Origin: Prauserella salsuginis
GTDB taxonomy: Bacteria > Actinomycetota > Actinomycetes > Mycobacteriales > Pseudonocardiaceae
Direction of reading: 5' to 3'
DNA: 64,000 nt
Assembly (NCBI RefSeq): GCF_024648885.1
Contig: NZ_JANBBF010000008.1
Coordinates: forward strand, 248,001-312,000
Below the pieces are notes generated by a model. It made no database searches and had not been told where the DNA came from. It saw only the letters and a program-made list of their open reading frames with translations. The position numbers were made by a program, and so were the translations under genes. This document shows positions 7,960 to 15,814 of the stretch, in pieces. Each line of letters opens with the position of its first letter. Within the stretch, counting starts at the first letter, position 1.

Positions 7960-9404
7960 TCGGCGGACTCCTCACCCACGTCGTCGAGCCTGCGGTGCTT
8001 GGCCCGCGGGGTGTCCTCACCGTCCTGGTCCGGCTCGGTGTTCTCCGCGGCCAGCTGCTCGCCGTCGGAGAACGCGTCCAGGTCGGCCAGCAGGCGGTCG
8101 TGGCTCTCCTCCATGGACACCGGGTCCTCGAGCACGTCCTCCGGCGCCGACATCGGCTCCTGATTCCCGCTCGAACCCACGCCGGAGCCCGCACCGGCGG
8201 CGCTGGCGTCCTTCAGGCTCTGTGACACCCGCCGGGGCAGCCCGCTGGCGGTCGTGCCGCCGGTCGCGTTCGACGACGGACGTGGCCGCGGCCGCGGCGA
8301 CGGCGGCTCCTCGACCGGCGTCGCAGGCTGCGCGGTGTCCGCCCCGGGTGCCGTGGTGTCCGCCGCAGGTGCCGCGGTGTCGGCCGGGGGCGGCGGGGTC
8401 GCCGCCGCACCGGTCTGCTGCGGCACGCGCTGCGGCAGCTGACCCGAGATCGCGCCCGTGGACCGTTCCGGCTGCTCCGGAGCCGGTTCCACCAGGCCGG
8501 GTCCCTGCGAGTAGAAGACCGTCTCGTTGCCCGACCACATCGCGTCCGGCACCTCGGTGACGAGCGCGAGCGGCAGCAGCACCGTCGCGGTCGTCCCGCT
8601 CGGCAACCGGTTGGCCAGCGACACGGTGAGCTTGTGCCGGTCGGCCAGCCGCCGCACCACGGTCAGGCCCATGCTGCGGACCGCCTCGTCGTCGATGACC
8701 TCGTCGACGTCGGTCTCGGACGGCGACAGCCGCCGGTTGAGCTCGTCCATCCGCTCCGGCGGCAGGCCGATGCCCTCGTCCTCGATCCGCAGCAGAACGC
8801 TGCCGCTGTCGGTCAGATGGGCACTGACCCGCACCGGGGCGTTGGGCGGCGACTGGTTCGCCGCGTTGTCCAGCAGCTCGGCCAGCAGCCGGCTGATGTC
8901 CTCGGCCGCGAATCCGGCGACGCCGAGCGACGCGACACGTCCGATGGTGACGCGCGAGTACTGGTCGATCGACGACATCGCCCCGCGCACGACGTCCACC
9001 AGCGACAACGCGTCCGTCGTCGGTCCGCCCGCGTCCTTGCCCGCGAGCACCCGGAGGTTCTCCGCGTTACGCCGCAGCCGAGCCGCGAGGTGGTCGAGGC
9101 GGTACAGCTGACCCAGCCGTTCCTCGTCCTCCTCGTCGATCTCCATCTTCTCGAGTTCCTGCAGCAGGGTGTCGACCAGGTTCAGGTCACGGAGCGCGAG
9201 GTTCGCGCACATGTCGACCAGGGCCTGCTGTTGTTCGCCGCCGCGCGCCGGCAGCGGCTGCGCCAGAGCGGCGATCGCCGTACCGCCGGATCCCTCCCCG
9301 TCCTGCCTCGGAGGATCCAGCAGCTGTGCCGCCGCCACCCGGGAGCGGTCAAGTAACACACGCGAGCGCTCCAGGATTTCCCGCGCTCTCGCCCGCCTCG
9401 CCAT
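7956..9404 (-). CDS. cvnA: Conservon sensor-kinase-like ATPase (CvnA), soluble form
   Basis: A 482-residue histidine-kinase-like ATP-binding protein. The first 120 residues are helical and charged (MARRARAREILERSRVLL start, later LGQLYRLDHLAARLRRNAENLRVLAG). An HATPase_c domain covers about residues 150-285, with the N-box ELLDNAANQSPP, the G1 box RIEDEGIGLPPERMDELN and a GLTVVRRLADRH G2-like region. The last 190 residues are Pro/Thr/Ala-rich and disordered. Unlike many CvnA proteins it has no membrane helix or extracellular sensor domain in the visible frame, so it may sense an internal signal or a partner. It is the first gene of the operon. Confidence 0.88.
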   Translation of the reverse strand: MARRARAREILERSRVLLDRSRVAAAQLLDPPRQDGEGSGGTAIAALAQPLPARGGEQQQALVDMCANLALRDLNLVDTLLQELEKMEIDEEDEERLGQLYRLDHLAARLRRNAENLRVLAGKDAGGPTTDALSLVDVVRGAMSSIDQYSRVTIGRVASLGVAGFAAEDISRLLAELLDNAANQSPPNAPVRVSAHLTDSGSVLLRIEDEGIGLPPERMDELNRRLSPSETDVDEVIDDEAVRSMGLTVVRRLADRHKLTVSLANRLPSGTTATVLLPLALVTEVPDAMWSGNETVFYSQGPGLVEPAPEQPERSTGAISGQLPQRVPQQTGAAATPPPPADTAAPAADTTAPGADTAQPATPVEEPPSPRPRPRPSSNATGGTTASGLPRRVSQSLKDASAAGAGSGVGSSGNQEPMSAPEDVLEDPVSMEESHDRLLADLDAFSDGEQLAAENTEPDQDGEDTPRAKHRRLDDVGEESAE

Positions 9405-9824
9405 TCGGTGTCCACACTTTCTTGAGTCTCGCGTACGGGCCTCGGAATTCGGCCGTATGTCCCCCGACCAACGGTGGCCTATGCAAGCAGACGGCCTTGC
9501 CGATGTCCACTAGCAGTCCCTGCCTTGTCGCACGCGGTAATGCCCTACTCTCACCACCGCAAAGAAGCGCTCCATGCACCCGTTCGTGGGACACGGATCA
9601 CGGTCCGTGGCCCATGTACTGCCACACAGATCACACCTAGAGTGGCCGGATCTCTGCCGGAGGGGCGTCCGGACGTGCGATCCTCGCGGGTGGCACGACC
9701 GCCGGCGCTACCGTCAGGCGCCGGACCCGGAGACAGCACCGACAGCATCGACGCCCGTACGACAGCACCCGGGCCGCCACGCGGCTGGCGGTCCCGGCCG
9801 ATACGCGCCGCGGAAGGATCACGA
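9405..9824. other. 420-base divergent intergenic region between cvnA and the HATPase gene
   Basis: Carries the two divergent promoters. I see a short hairpin at 9592-9609 (CACGGA/TCCGTG arms) and no coding sequence with a ribosome site. Nothing else is clear. Confidence 0.5.
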
Positions 9825-10340
9825 GTGAGCAGCCACACCGCACAGGTCGACGACATCCGGCTCGTGGCCATGCCCAGTGCGCTGAACTGCACGACCATGT
9901 TCGTCGAGTTCTCGCTGACCGAGTGGCGGCTGCCGATGCTGCGCGACACCGCGGCCGAGGCTGCGCGCGCGCTCGTGCAGAACGTGCTCGACCATGCCGA
10001 CGGCAACAACCCCGGGTTCGTCAACGTGCGGCTCCGGTTGAAGGGCGACTGCCTGGTCATCGAGGTCGAGGACGACCAGCTCGCCCACGCCCACGACGAG
10101 GCCCCCGCCGTCGACGGCCGCCGCACCGGCGCGGTACCGGTGCAGGGCCGCGGCAAGCTCGTCTGGTGCGAGGTACCGCTGCCGCCGGGCATGTCGGCCA
10201 CGCAGGTGCGGTTGCCGCACCGCGGCGAACGGCGCAACCTGCCGCCCGAGGCCGCGAACCGGCCCGCCGAACAGCAGCAGACGGTCGACCCGGCCCTCGC
10301 CGATCGGGTTCTCGTCGGCCTGAAGAACCGCGAGTGGTGA
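9825..10340 (+). CDS. HATPase-fold ATP-binding regulatory protein
   Basis: A 171-residue protein. The GTG at 9825 has the ribosome site GGAAGGA at 9812-9818. The N-terminal 100 residues resemble the anti-sigma-factor type HATPase fold: FVEFSLTEWRLPMLRDTAAEAARALVQN with an N-box-like Asn, a following LRLKGDCLVIEVEDDQ strand with the acidic G1 position, then a degraded glycine region. The tail of about 60 residues is Pro/Gln-rich. Such short ATP-binding proteins often bind or phosphorylate anti-sigma-antagonists, or sit beside conservons. It is divergent from cvnA, which supports a shared role. Its stop overlaps the BluB start (GTGA), coupling the two. Confidence 0.7.
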   Translation: MSSHTAQVDDIRLVAMPSALNCTTMFVEFSLTEWRLPMLRDTAAEAARALVQNVLDHADGNNPGFVNVRLRLKGDCLVIEVEDDQLAHAHDEAPAVDGRRTGAVPVQGRGKLVWCEVPLPPGMSATQVRLPHRGERRNLPPEAANRPAEQQQTVDPALADRVLVGLKNREW

Positions 10341-11047
10341 GCCCGCGGCAGGACCGGGGCGGCCCGCAGGCCGAGACCTCCGGTGGGCATGCAACCGGTG
10401 ACGCCTTCCCCGGGGAGGTCGCGGACCTGTTCTACGCCCTGTGCGGGCGGCGGCGCGACGTGCGCGGGCAGTTCACCGGCGAACCGGTCGACGACGCCGT
10501 GCTGCGGCGCATCCTCGGGGCCGCCCACGCGGCGCCGAGTGTCGGGATGAGCCAGCCGTGGGATTTCGTGCTCGTGCGCGACCGGGACACCCGCGAGGCC
10601 TTCCGCGAGCACGTCGCCACCGAGCGCGACACGTTCGCCCGCGAACTCTCCGGTGAGGACGCCGCGACGTTCTCGAAGATCAAGATCGAGGGCATCCTCG
10701 AATCCACGCTCTCGGTCGTCGTCACCTACGACCCCGACCGTGGCTCGCCCGCCGTGCTGGGCCGGCACGCGATCGCCGACGCCGGGCTGTACTCGGTGTG
10801 CCTGGCGATCCAGAACCTGTGGCTCGCCGCCACAGCCGAGGGCCTGGGCGTCGGCTGGGTCAGCTTCTACCGCGAACCCGTGCTCCGCGAACTGCTGGGC
10901 ATTCCCGAGCGGGTCCGGCCCGTCGCGTGGCTGTGCCTGGGACCGGTGACCCACCTGGAGCAGACCCCGGATCTGGAACGGCACGGTTGGCGCACCCGCC
11001 TTCCCCTCGACGCGGTCGTGCACGCGGAGCGCTACCCCGATTCGTGA
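10337..11047 (+). CDS. bluB: 5,6-dimethylbenzimidazole synthase
   Basis: A 236-residue BluB. The enzyme destroys reduced FMN with oxygen to make 5,6-dimethylbenzimidazole, the lower ligand of cobalamin. Family marks are clear: RRRDVRGQF with the catalytic Asp, ILGAAHAAPSVGMSQPWDFVLV, a KIKIEGI segment, and AIQNLWLAATAEGLGVGWVSFY with the conserved Ser, followed by PVAWLCLGPV. The GTG at 10337 overlaps the preceding stop by 4 bases. No other cobalamin genes are nearby. The coupling to a signalling-type ATPase instead of a cob operon is unusual. Confidence 0.9.
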   Translation: MSPRQDRGGPQAETSGGHATGDAFPGEVADLFYALCGRRRDVRGQFTGEPVDDAVLRRILGAAHAAPSVGMSQPWDFVLVRDRDTREAFREHVATERDTFARELSGEDAATFSKIKIEGILESTLSVVVTYDPDRGSPAVLGRHAIADAGLYSVCLAIQNLWLAATAEGLGVGWVSFYREPVLRELLGIPERVRPVAWLCLGPVTHLEQTPDLERHGWRTRLPLDAVVHAERYPDS

Positions 11048-11147
11048 TCCGTACGCCCGGAACCGCCCTGCCGGGCGCTGGACACCAGCGGCCGCGGGCG
11101 CGCACCCTGAGGTATGGAGACGTCCCCCGCGTACGGAGCATGCGCGT

Positions 11148-11783
11148 ATGGAGTTCACCGACCGCCGCGACGCCGGACGTGAGCTGGCCGCCCGCCTGCA
11201 CGACCTGGCCGGGCAGCGGCCGCTCGTGCTCGGGCTGCCCCGCGGCGGTGTCGTGGTCGCCGGCCCGGTGGCGGAAGCGCTCGGCGGGGAGCTCGACATC
11301 ATCGGCGTCCGCAAACTCGGTGTGCCCGGCGATCCGGAGCTGGCGCTCGGGGCGATCGCCGAAGGCGGCACGATCGTCGCCAACCCGGACGTACTGCGCC
11401 ATCGCCGACTCGGTCCCGCCGACCTCGAACGCGCCGCGGCCGAGGCGTTTCCCGAACTGGACAAGGCCGTCGCACGACTGCGCCGCGGCAGGCCACCGGT
11501 CTCACTCGAAGGCCGCTGCGTGATCGTCGTGGACGACGGCATCGCCACCGGCGCGACCACCCGCGCAGCGCTGCATTCGGTGGCCTCGCGCGGCGCCCGA
11601 CTGCTCACCCTGGCCGTCCCCGTGGCGCCCGCCGACGTCCTCGAGGAGCTGTCCTCGTCCGCCGACCGGACGGTCTGCCCGAATCCACGGGTGTGGATGC
11701 GCGCCGTCGGGAACTGGTACCGCGACTTCCGGCCGGTGACCGACGACGAGGTCATGGCGCTGCTGCATCCGCAGCACGCGTGA
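11148..11783 (+). CDS. Phosphoribosyltransferase-fold protein
   Basis: A 211-residue type I phosphoribosyltransferase. The PRPP-binding loop VIVVDDGIATGATTRAAL lies near residues 125-142, with the two acidic residues and the TGATT turn typical of the fold. The N-terminus has LVLGLPRGGVVVAGPVAEAL and DIIGVRKLGVPGDPELALGAI, the signature of the stand-alone family often found beside stress and dienelactone-hydrolase-like genes in actinomycetes. The substrate base is unknown. An ATG at 11148 is used; it stands alone in a short intergenic setting. Confidence 0.85.
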   Translation: MEFTDRRDAGRELAARLHDLAGQRPLVLGLPRGGVVVAGPVAEALGGELDIIGVRKLGVPGDPELALGAIAEGGTIVANPDVLRHRRLGPADLERAAAEAFPELDKAVARLRRGRPPVSLEGRCVIVVDDGIATGATTRAALHSVASRGARLLTLAVPVAPADVLEELSSSADRTVCPNPRVWMRAVGNWYRDFRPVTDDEVMALLHPQHA

Positions 11784-11808
11784 GCCCCGGCCGGAGCCGC
11801 GGCAACCG

Positions 11809-12378
11809 TCAGCCCATCGTGCGCGCGCCGTCGACGGATTCCCGGATGATGTCGGCGTGCCCGGAGTGCTGGGCGGTCTCGGCGGCGATGTGCTGCAGCA
11901 CCTGCCGTACCGACCAGCGCTCGCCCGGCTGGAACCACGGCGCCTCGGGCAGCGGGAACGTTGTGTCGAGGTCGGCGGTGGCGAGGAACTCCTCGGTGCG
12001 CCGCGCGGTCTCGGCATACTCGTCCAGCAGGCCGGACAGGGTCTCACCGGGCAGCATGCGGAACTCGTCGGATCGGTCGTCGGTGCCCGCGCCCGAGACC
12101 GCCCGCGGGTCGCCGCCCGCGAACGCGATCCAGGCACGTTCGGTCGCCGAGACGTGCTTGATGATCCCGCCGAGCGTCAGGGCGCTGACGGTGGTGCGCC
12201 GGGCTGCCTGCTCGTCGTCGAGGTCCCTGGTGGTGAAACGCAGGAACCAGCGCTGCCGCGCGAGCACCCACGCCAGGTCCGCGTGTTCGCGCACCGCCGC
12301 CGGCTCGTCGCGACGGTCCGCGGATGCCGCGCTGGACGCCGCGGTGGACGTCGTGGAGGTCGGGGTCGTCGTCGCCAT
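11809..12378 (-). CDS. DinB/DUF664-family protein
   Basis: A 189-residue DinB-like four-helix protein. A low-complexity Thr/Ala N-terminus precedes the domain. The likely metal ligands are His in GIIKHVSATERAW and the pair in HIAAETAQHSGHADIIRE, the spacing seen in DinB/DUF664 and mycothiol-dependent maleylpyruvate isomerase relatives. Members act as thiol-dependent transferases or isomerases using bacillithiol or mycothiol, or have unknown roles. The gene stands alone, and a 16-bp inverted repeat sits 40 to 78 bases upstream of its start. Confidence 0.82.
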   Translation of the reverse strand: MATTTPTSTTSTAASSAASADRRDEPAAVREHADLAWVLARQRWFLRFTTRDLDDEQAARRTTVSALTLGGIIKHVSATERAWIAFAGGDPRAVSGAGTDDRSDEFRMLPGETLSGLLDEYAETARRTEEFLATADLDTTFPLPEAPWFQPGERWSVRQVLQHIAAETAQHSGHADIIRESVDGARTMG

Positions 12379-12417
12379 GGTCGGGTTCCCTTCGTATCGG
12401 CTGATGGCGGCGACGCT

Positions 12418-12456
12418 ACGGGCGATAGCGGACAGGGACGGTCCGCTATCGCCCGT
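12418..12456. promoter_or_regulatory. 16-bp perfect inverted repeat upstream of the DinB-like gene
   Basis: Arms 12418-12433 (ACGGGCGATAGCGGAC) and 12441-12456 are exact inverted copies with a 7-base spacer. It lies 40-78 bases ahead of the DinB-like start at 12378, a normal operator position, and 124 bases past the end of the pyruvate oxidase gene on the same strand, a rather distant terminator position. It could serve either purpose. Confidence 0.7.
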
Positions 12457-12579
12457 GGGTTTCCCGCCGGCAACGGTGTCGCGGCCAGCGGTGCCGCGCC
12501 GCCGGCAACCGGCTGCCCCGACACCCTCCCCACGTTCTCCGCCTGACCTCCACTTCGGACGTCCGTTGTGGATCCTCCG

Positions 12580-14319
12580 TCACGGGCGCGGGATGTTGCG
12601 CAGGTTGGAGCGGGCCAGTTCCACCATCTTGCCGACACCGCCTCCCAACACCACCTTGCTCGCGGCCAGGGCGAAGCCCTTCATCTGCTGCGCCGTGATG
12701 TGCGGTGGCATGGACATGGCGTTCGGATCCGTGACCACGTCGACGAGTGCCGGGCCCGGCCGCGCGAGCGCGTCGGCGAGCGCGGCCGGAACCTCGCCCG
12801 GTTCGGTGACGCGGATGGCCGGAATCCCCGCGCCCTGGGCGATCGCGGCGTAGTCCACGCCCGCGTGGTCGGTCTGGTAGTCCGGCAGGCCGTCCACCAG
12901 CATCTCGAGTTTGACCATGCCGAGCGACGAGTTGTTGAACAGCACGATCTTCACCGGCAGGTCGTGCAGCCGCACCGTGAGCAGTTCGCCGAGCAGCATC
13001 GCCAGGCCGCCGTCACCGGACATCGACACGACCTGCCGCTGCGGATACGCCAGCTGCGCGCCCACCGCGTGCGGCAGTGCGTTGGCCATCGTCCCGTGCA
13101 GGAACGACCCGATCACGCGCCTGCGCCCGTTCGGGGTGATGTAGCGCGCCGCCCACACGTTGCACATCCCGGTGTCGACGGTGAAGACCGCGTCCTCGGC
13201 CGCGAGGTCGTCCAGCACGTCGGCCACGTACTCCGGGTGGATCGGCGTGCGGTCACCGACCCGGTTGGTGTAGGCATCGACCACCGTTTCCAGCGCCCGG
13301 CAGTGTTCACGGAGCATGTCGTCGAGGAAGCTGCGGTCGGTCTTCTGCTCCACCATCGGCAGTACGGCGCGCAGGGTCTCGCCGACGTCGCCGTGCACGC
13401 CGAGCTCGAGCGGGGTGCGCCTGCCGAGCCTGCTCGCGTCGTGGTCGACCTGCACGGTGCGCTCGAGGGGCAGGAAGCCGTCGTAGGGGAAGTCCGTTCC
13501 GAGCAGCACCAGCAGATCCGCATCCTGCGTGGCCCGGTAGCAGGCCCCATAACCGAGTAGTCCGCTCATGCCGACGTCGTAGGGGTTGTCGTACTGCACC
13601 CATTCCTTACCGCGCAGCGAATGCCCCACCGGGGCGTTCACCCGGCCCGCCAGCTCCATGACCTCGGCGTGGGCTTCGGCGACGCCCGCACCGCAGAACA
13701 GGGTGACGGTCCTCGCCCGATTGATCGCGTCGGCCAGGGCGTGGACCTGCGTCTGCGGCGGAACGGCGACCGCGCGTTCGGTGATGAACGTGCTCGTTCC
13801 GGTGTCCCCCGCAGCATCCCGGTGCGCCAGGTCGCCCGGCATCACCAGCACCGACACGCCGCCGCCGGCCAGCGCACGCTGGACGGCGATACGCGGCAGG
13901 CGCGGCACCTGCTCCGGCGTGGAGATCGTCTCGCAGTAGCCGCTGCAGTCCACGAAGAGCCGTTCCGGATGCGTCTCCTGGAAGAATCCGGTGCCGATCT
14001 GGCTGGCCGGGATGTGCGAGGCCAGCGCGAGCACCGGTGCGCCCGTGCGGTGAGCGTCGTAGAGGCCCTGGACGAGGTGCGTGTTGCCGGGTCCGCAGCT
14101 GCCCGCACACACCGCGAGCCTGCCGGTCAGCTGTGCCTCCGCGGCCGCGGCGAACGCACCGGCCTCCTCGTTGCGCACGTGCACCCATTCGATATCGGCC
14201 GTGCGCCGGATCGCGTCGACGATCGGGTTGAGACTGTCGCCGACGACGCCGTAGATGCGGGACACGCCGGCCTGGACCAGCACCTCGATGAACTGATCGG
14301 CGACCGAGGTTCGGGCCAT
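12580..14319 (-). CDS. poxB: Pyruvate dehydrogenase (quinone) / pyruvate oxidase, TPP-dependent
   Basis: A 579-residue thiamine-diphosphate enzyme of the PoxB/Pqo type, which oxidises pyruvate to acetate and CO2 and passes electrons to quinone at the membrane. It shows the N-terminal pyrimidine domain with catalytic Glu (VRNEEAGAFAAAAEAQ), the FAD-binding central domain, and the TPP motif GDGGLAMLLGELLTVRLHDLP ending in LFNN. The C-terminal stretch QMKGFALAASKVVLGGGVGKMVELARSNL matches the lipid-activated tail of E. coli PoxB. The ATG at 14319 follows an AAGGAGT ribosome site; upstream in-frame codons do not. The double-TetR gene lies upstream on the same strand. Confidence 0.9.
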   Translation of the reverse strand: MARTSVADQFIEVLVQAGVSRIYGVVGDSLNPIVDAIRRTADIEWVHVRNEEAGAFAAAAEAQLTGRLAVCAGSCGPGNTHLVQGLYDAHRTGAPVLALASHIPASQIGTGFFQETHPERLFVDCSGYCETISTPEQVPRLPRIAVQRALAGGGVSVLVMPGDLAHRDAAGDTGTSTFITERAVAVPPQTQVHALADAINRARTVTLFCGAGVAEAHAEVMELAGRVNAPVGHSLRGKEWVQYDNPYDVGMSGLLGYGACYRATQDADLLVLLGTDFPYDGFLPLERTVQVDHDASRLGRRTPLELGVHGDVGETLRAVLPMVEQKTDRSFLDDMLREHCRALETVVDAYTNRVGDRTPIHPEYVADVLDDLAAEDAVFTVDTGMCNVWAARYITPNGRRRVIGSFLHGTMANALPHAVGAQLAYPQRQVVSMSGDGGLAMLLGELLTVRLHDLPVKIVLFNNSSLGMVKLEMLVDGLPDYQTDHAGVDYAAIAQGAGIPAIRVTEPGEVPAALADALARPGPALVDVVTDPNAMSMPPHITAQQMKGFALAASKVVLGGGVGKMVELARSNLRNIPRP

Positions 14320-14445
14320 CTGGTACTCCTTCACGGATCGACGGGTGCTTCGCCGACGATTGTCGGGCCGCCGCGCCCGCCGCGCGATCCGGAACCGGAG
14401 TCGATCGTGTTCCCCGGCCGTGCACCCGGATGGTGCAGCGTGTGA

Positions 14446-15696
14446 TCAGCTGGCCAGTGCGGCGAAGACGACGTGTTTGATCTGGTCGGCGTCGGCGATG
14501 CGCTGCCGCCGGATGCACAGGTCGCCCGCGATGTTCAGGGCCGCGTGCACGGCGAGCCGCGCATAGGTGGCGCGCGTGTCCCCGCGGACGGCCATGACGA
14601 GCCGCACCCATTGCTCGACGTGCTCGCGTTGCACCTTCCGCAGCTGTCTCCGGTCCTCGTCGGGCAGGTTGCCGTGTTCGGACCGGTACACGGCGGCCAG
14701 GTCACTGTCCGAATAGTTGTAACCGACGTAGGCGTCGACGAGGGCCCGCAGCGCCTCCCCCGGTTCGGTCGCCGATTCGACGGCCGTGCTGGTCGCGACG
14801 GTCAGCCGGTCGGCCGCACGGTAGTAGACCGCGGCGAGCAGTTCGGCCTTGCTGGCGAAATGCCGGTACACACTCGAACCGCCGATGCCGGCCGCGGCAC
14901 CGAGTTCCTCCATCGTGACCGCATGGAAGCCGCGTTCGCGGATCGGCCGCAGTGCCGCGACGACGAGCCGTTCCCGGCGGGAGACGAACCGGTTCAGCGC
15001 CGGCTGCTCCGGCCGCTCCTCCGCGAGTTCGCCGCCGAGTCGGGGAGGCAGCCCGGTGGCCAGTACGCCGAGCGCGATGCTCCGCAGTCCGCGTTCCGCC
15101 ACCCGCGCCGGCACCGTCGTGCGGTGGGTCGACAGGCTGGCGATGGCGCTCAGCGCCGCGGTCGCCAACGTCGTGCGGTCCGCCTCGGGCAACCGGGGAC
15201 GCCCTTCACCGACGAGTCCGGCGACGGTGTCCACCAGCCACTCCATGGTCGCGGTGAATCGGGCGTGGTCCTCGGGATCGAGGTGGCGCCGCTCCCATTG
15301 GTACAGCTGTGCGCCTTCCCTGCGGTCGATCACCAGCGTGGTCAGTGAACGCACGATCGCATCGATGCGGGACCACGGATCAGCCGTCGCCCCCTGCGCG
15401 AGCGCGGTCTCCACGGCACTGCGCGTCGCGGCCGCCAGATCGTCGGCGGCATAGGTGAGAATCGCCTGCTTATTCTTGAAGTGCCGGTAGATCGCCGGAC
15501 CGGTAATACCCGCTTCGGTCGCGATGTCGCCGAGTCCCACGGCGTGGTACCCGCGCTGACAGAACAGGTCGACTGCGATCCGGGCCAGTTGTGCCTTGCG
15601 GTCGCCGCGGCGGCGCGACGGTGCTGCGGCCGGGGCGGAGCCGGTGTCCTGTTGCTGCAACGGCGTTACCTCCGACTCGCTCCTGCGCTGTCCCAT
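14446..15696 (-). CDS. Regulator made of two tandem TetR units
   Basis: A 416-residue protein containing two full TetR/AcrR-type repressor units in one chain. The first helix-turn-helix is at about residues 30-80 (GYHAVGLGDIATEAGITGPAIYRHF region) and the second at about 238-290 (GFHAVTMEELGAAAGIGGSSVYRHF region). Each is followed by a helical ligand domain. The ATG at 15696 has a GGAGAC ribosome site; the frame extends upstream without one. It is divergent from the MpaB-mce operon across 118 bases that hold a matching inverted repeat, so it probably controls that operon and itself. A single chain with two DNA-binding heads would not need to dimerise. Confidence 0.87.
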   Translation of the reverse strand: MGQRRSESEVTPLQQQDTGSAPAAAPSRRRGDRKAQLARIAVDLFCQRGYHAVGLGDIATEAGITGPAIYRHFKNKQAILTYAADDLAAATRSAVETALAQGATADPWSRIDAIVRSLTTLVIDRREGAQLYQWERRHLDPEDHARFTATMEWLVDTVAGLVGEGRPRLPEADRTTLATAALSAIASLSTHRTTVPARVAERGLRSIALGVLATGLPPRLGGELAEERPEQPALNRFVSRRERLVVAALRPIRERGFHAVTMEELGAAAGIGGSSVYRHFASKAELLAAVYYRAADRLTVATSTAVESATEPGEALRALVDAYVGYNYSDSDLAAVYRSEHGNLPDEDRRQLRKVQREHVEQWVRLVMAVRGDTRATYARLAVHAALNIAGDLCIRRQRIADADQIKHVVFAALAS

Positions 15697-15745
15697 TCTC
15701 GTCTCCGACCTTAACCCGCTGCCGCACAGCAGCAGCGCGGGAATA

Positions 15746-15767
15746 CTTGACAACGTCCCGTGTCAAG
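15746..15767. promoter_or_regulatory. Inverted repeat operator between double-TetR and mce operons
   Basis: CTTGACA (15746-15752) and TGTCAAG (15761-15767) are exact inverted copies 8 bases apart. The left arm contains a TTGACA -35 box; TATGTT at 15772-15777 is a possible -10 box with a 19-base gap, pointing to the MpaB-mce operon. The overlap of promoter and dyad suits repression by the divergent TetR-type protein. Confidence 0.6.
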
Positions 15768-15814
15768 ACGCTATGTTAATCCAGATTCGCAATGGTGCTG
15801 AATTTGGAGGGACC

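Noticed and set aside
9551-11938. 795-codon open frame on the minus strand
   Set aside because: It lies antisense to the HATPase, bluB and phosphoribosyltransferase genes, which have clear family motifs and ribosome sites. The antisense protein is low-complexity Ser/Arg/Gly sequence, as expected from GC-rich third positions.
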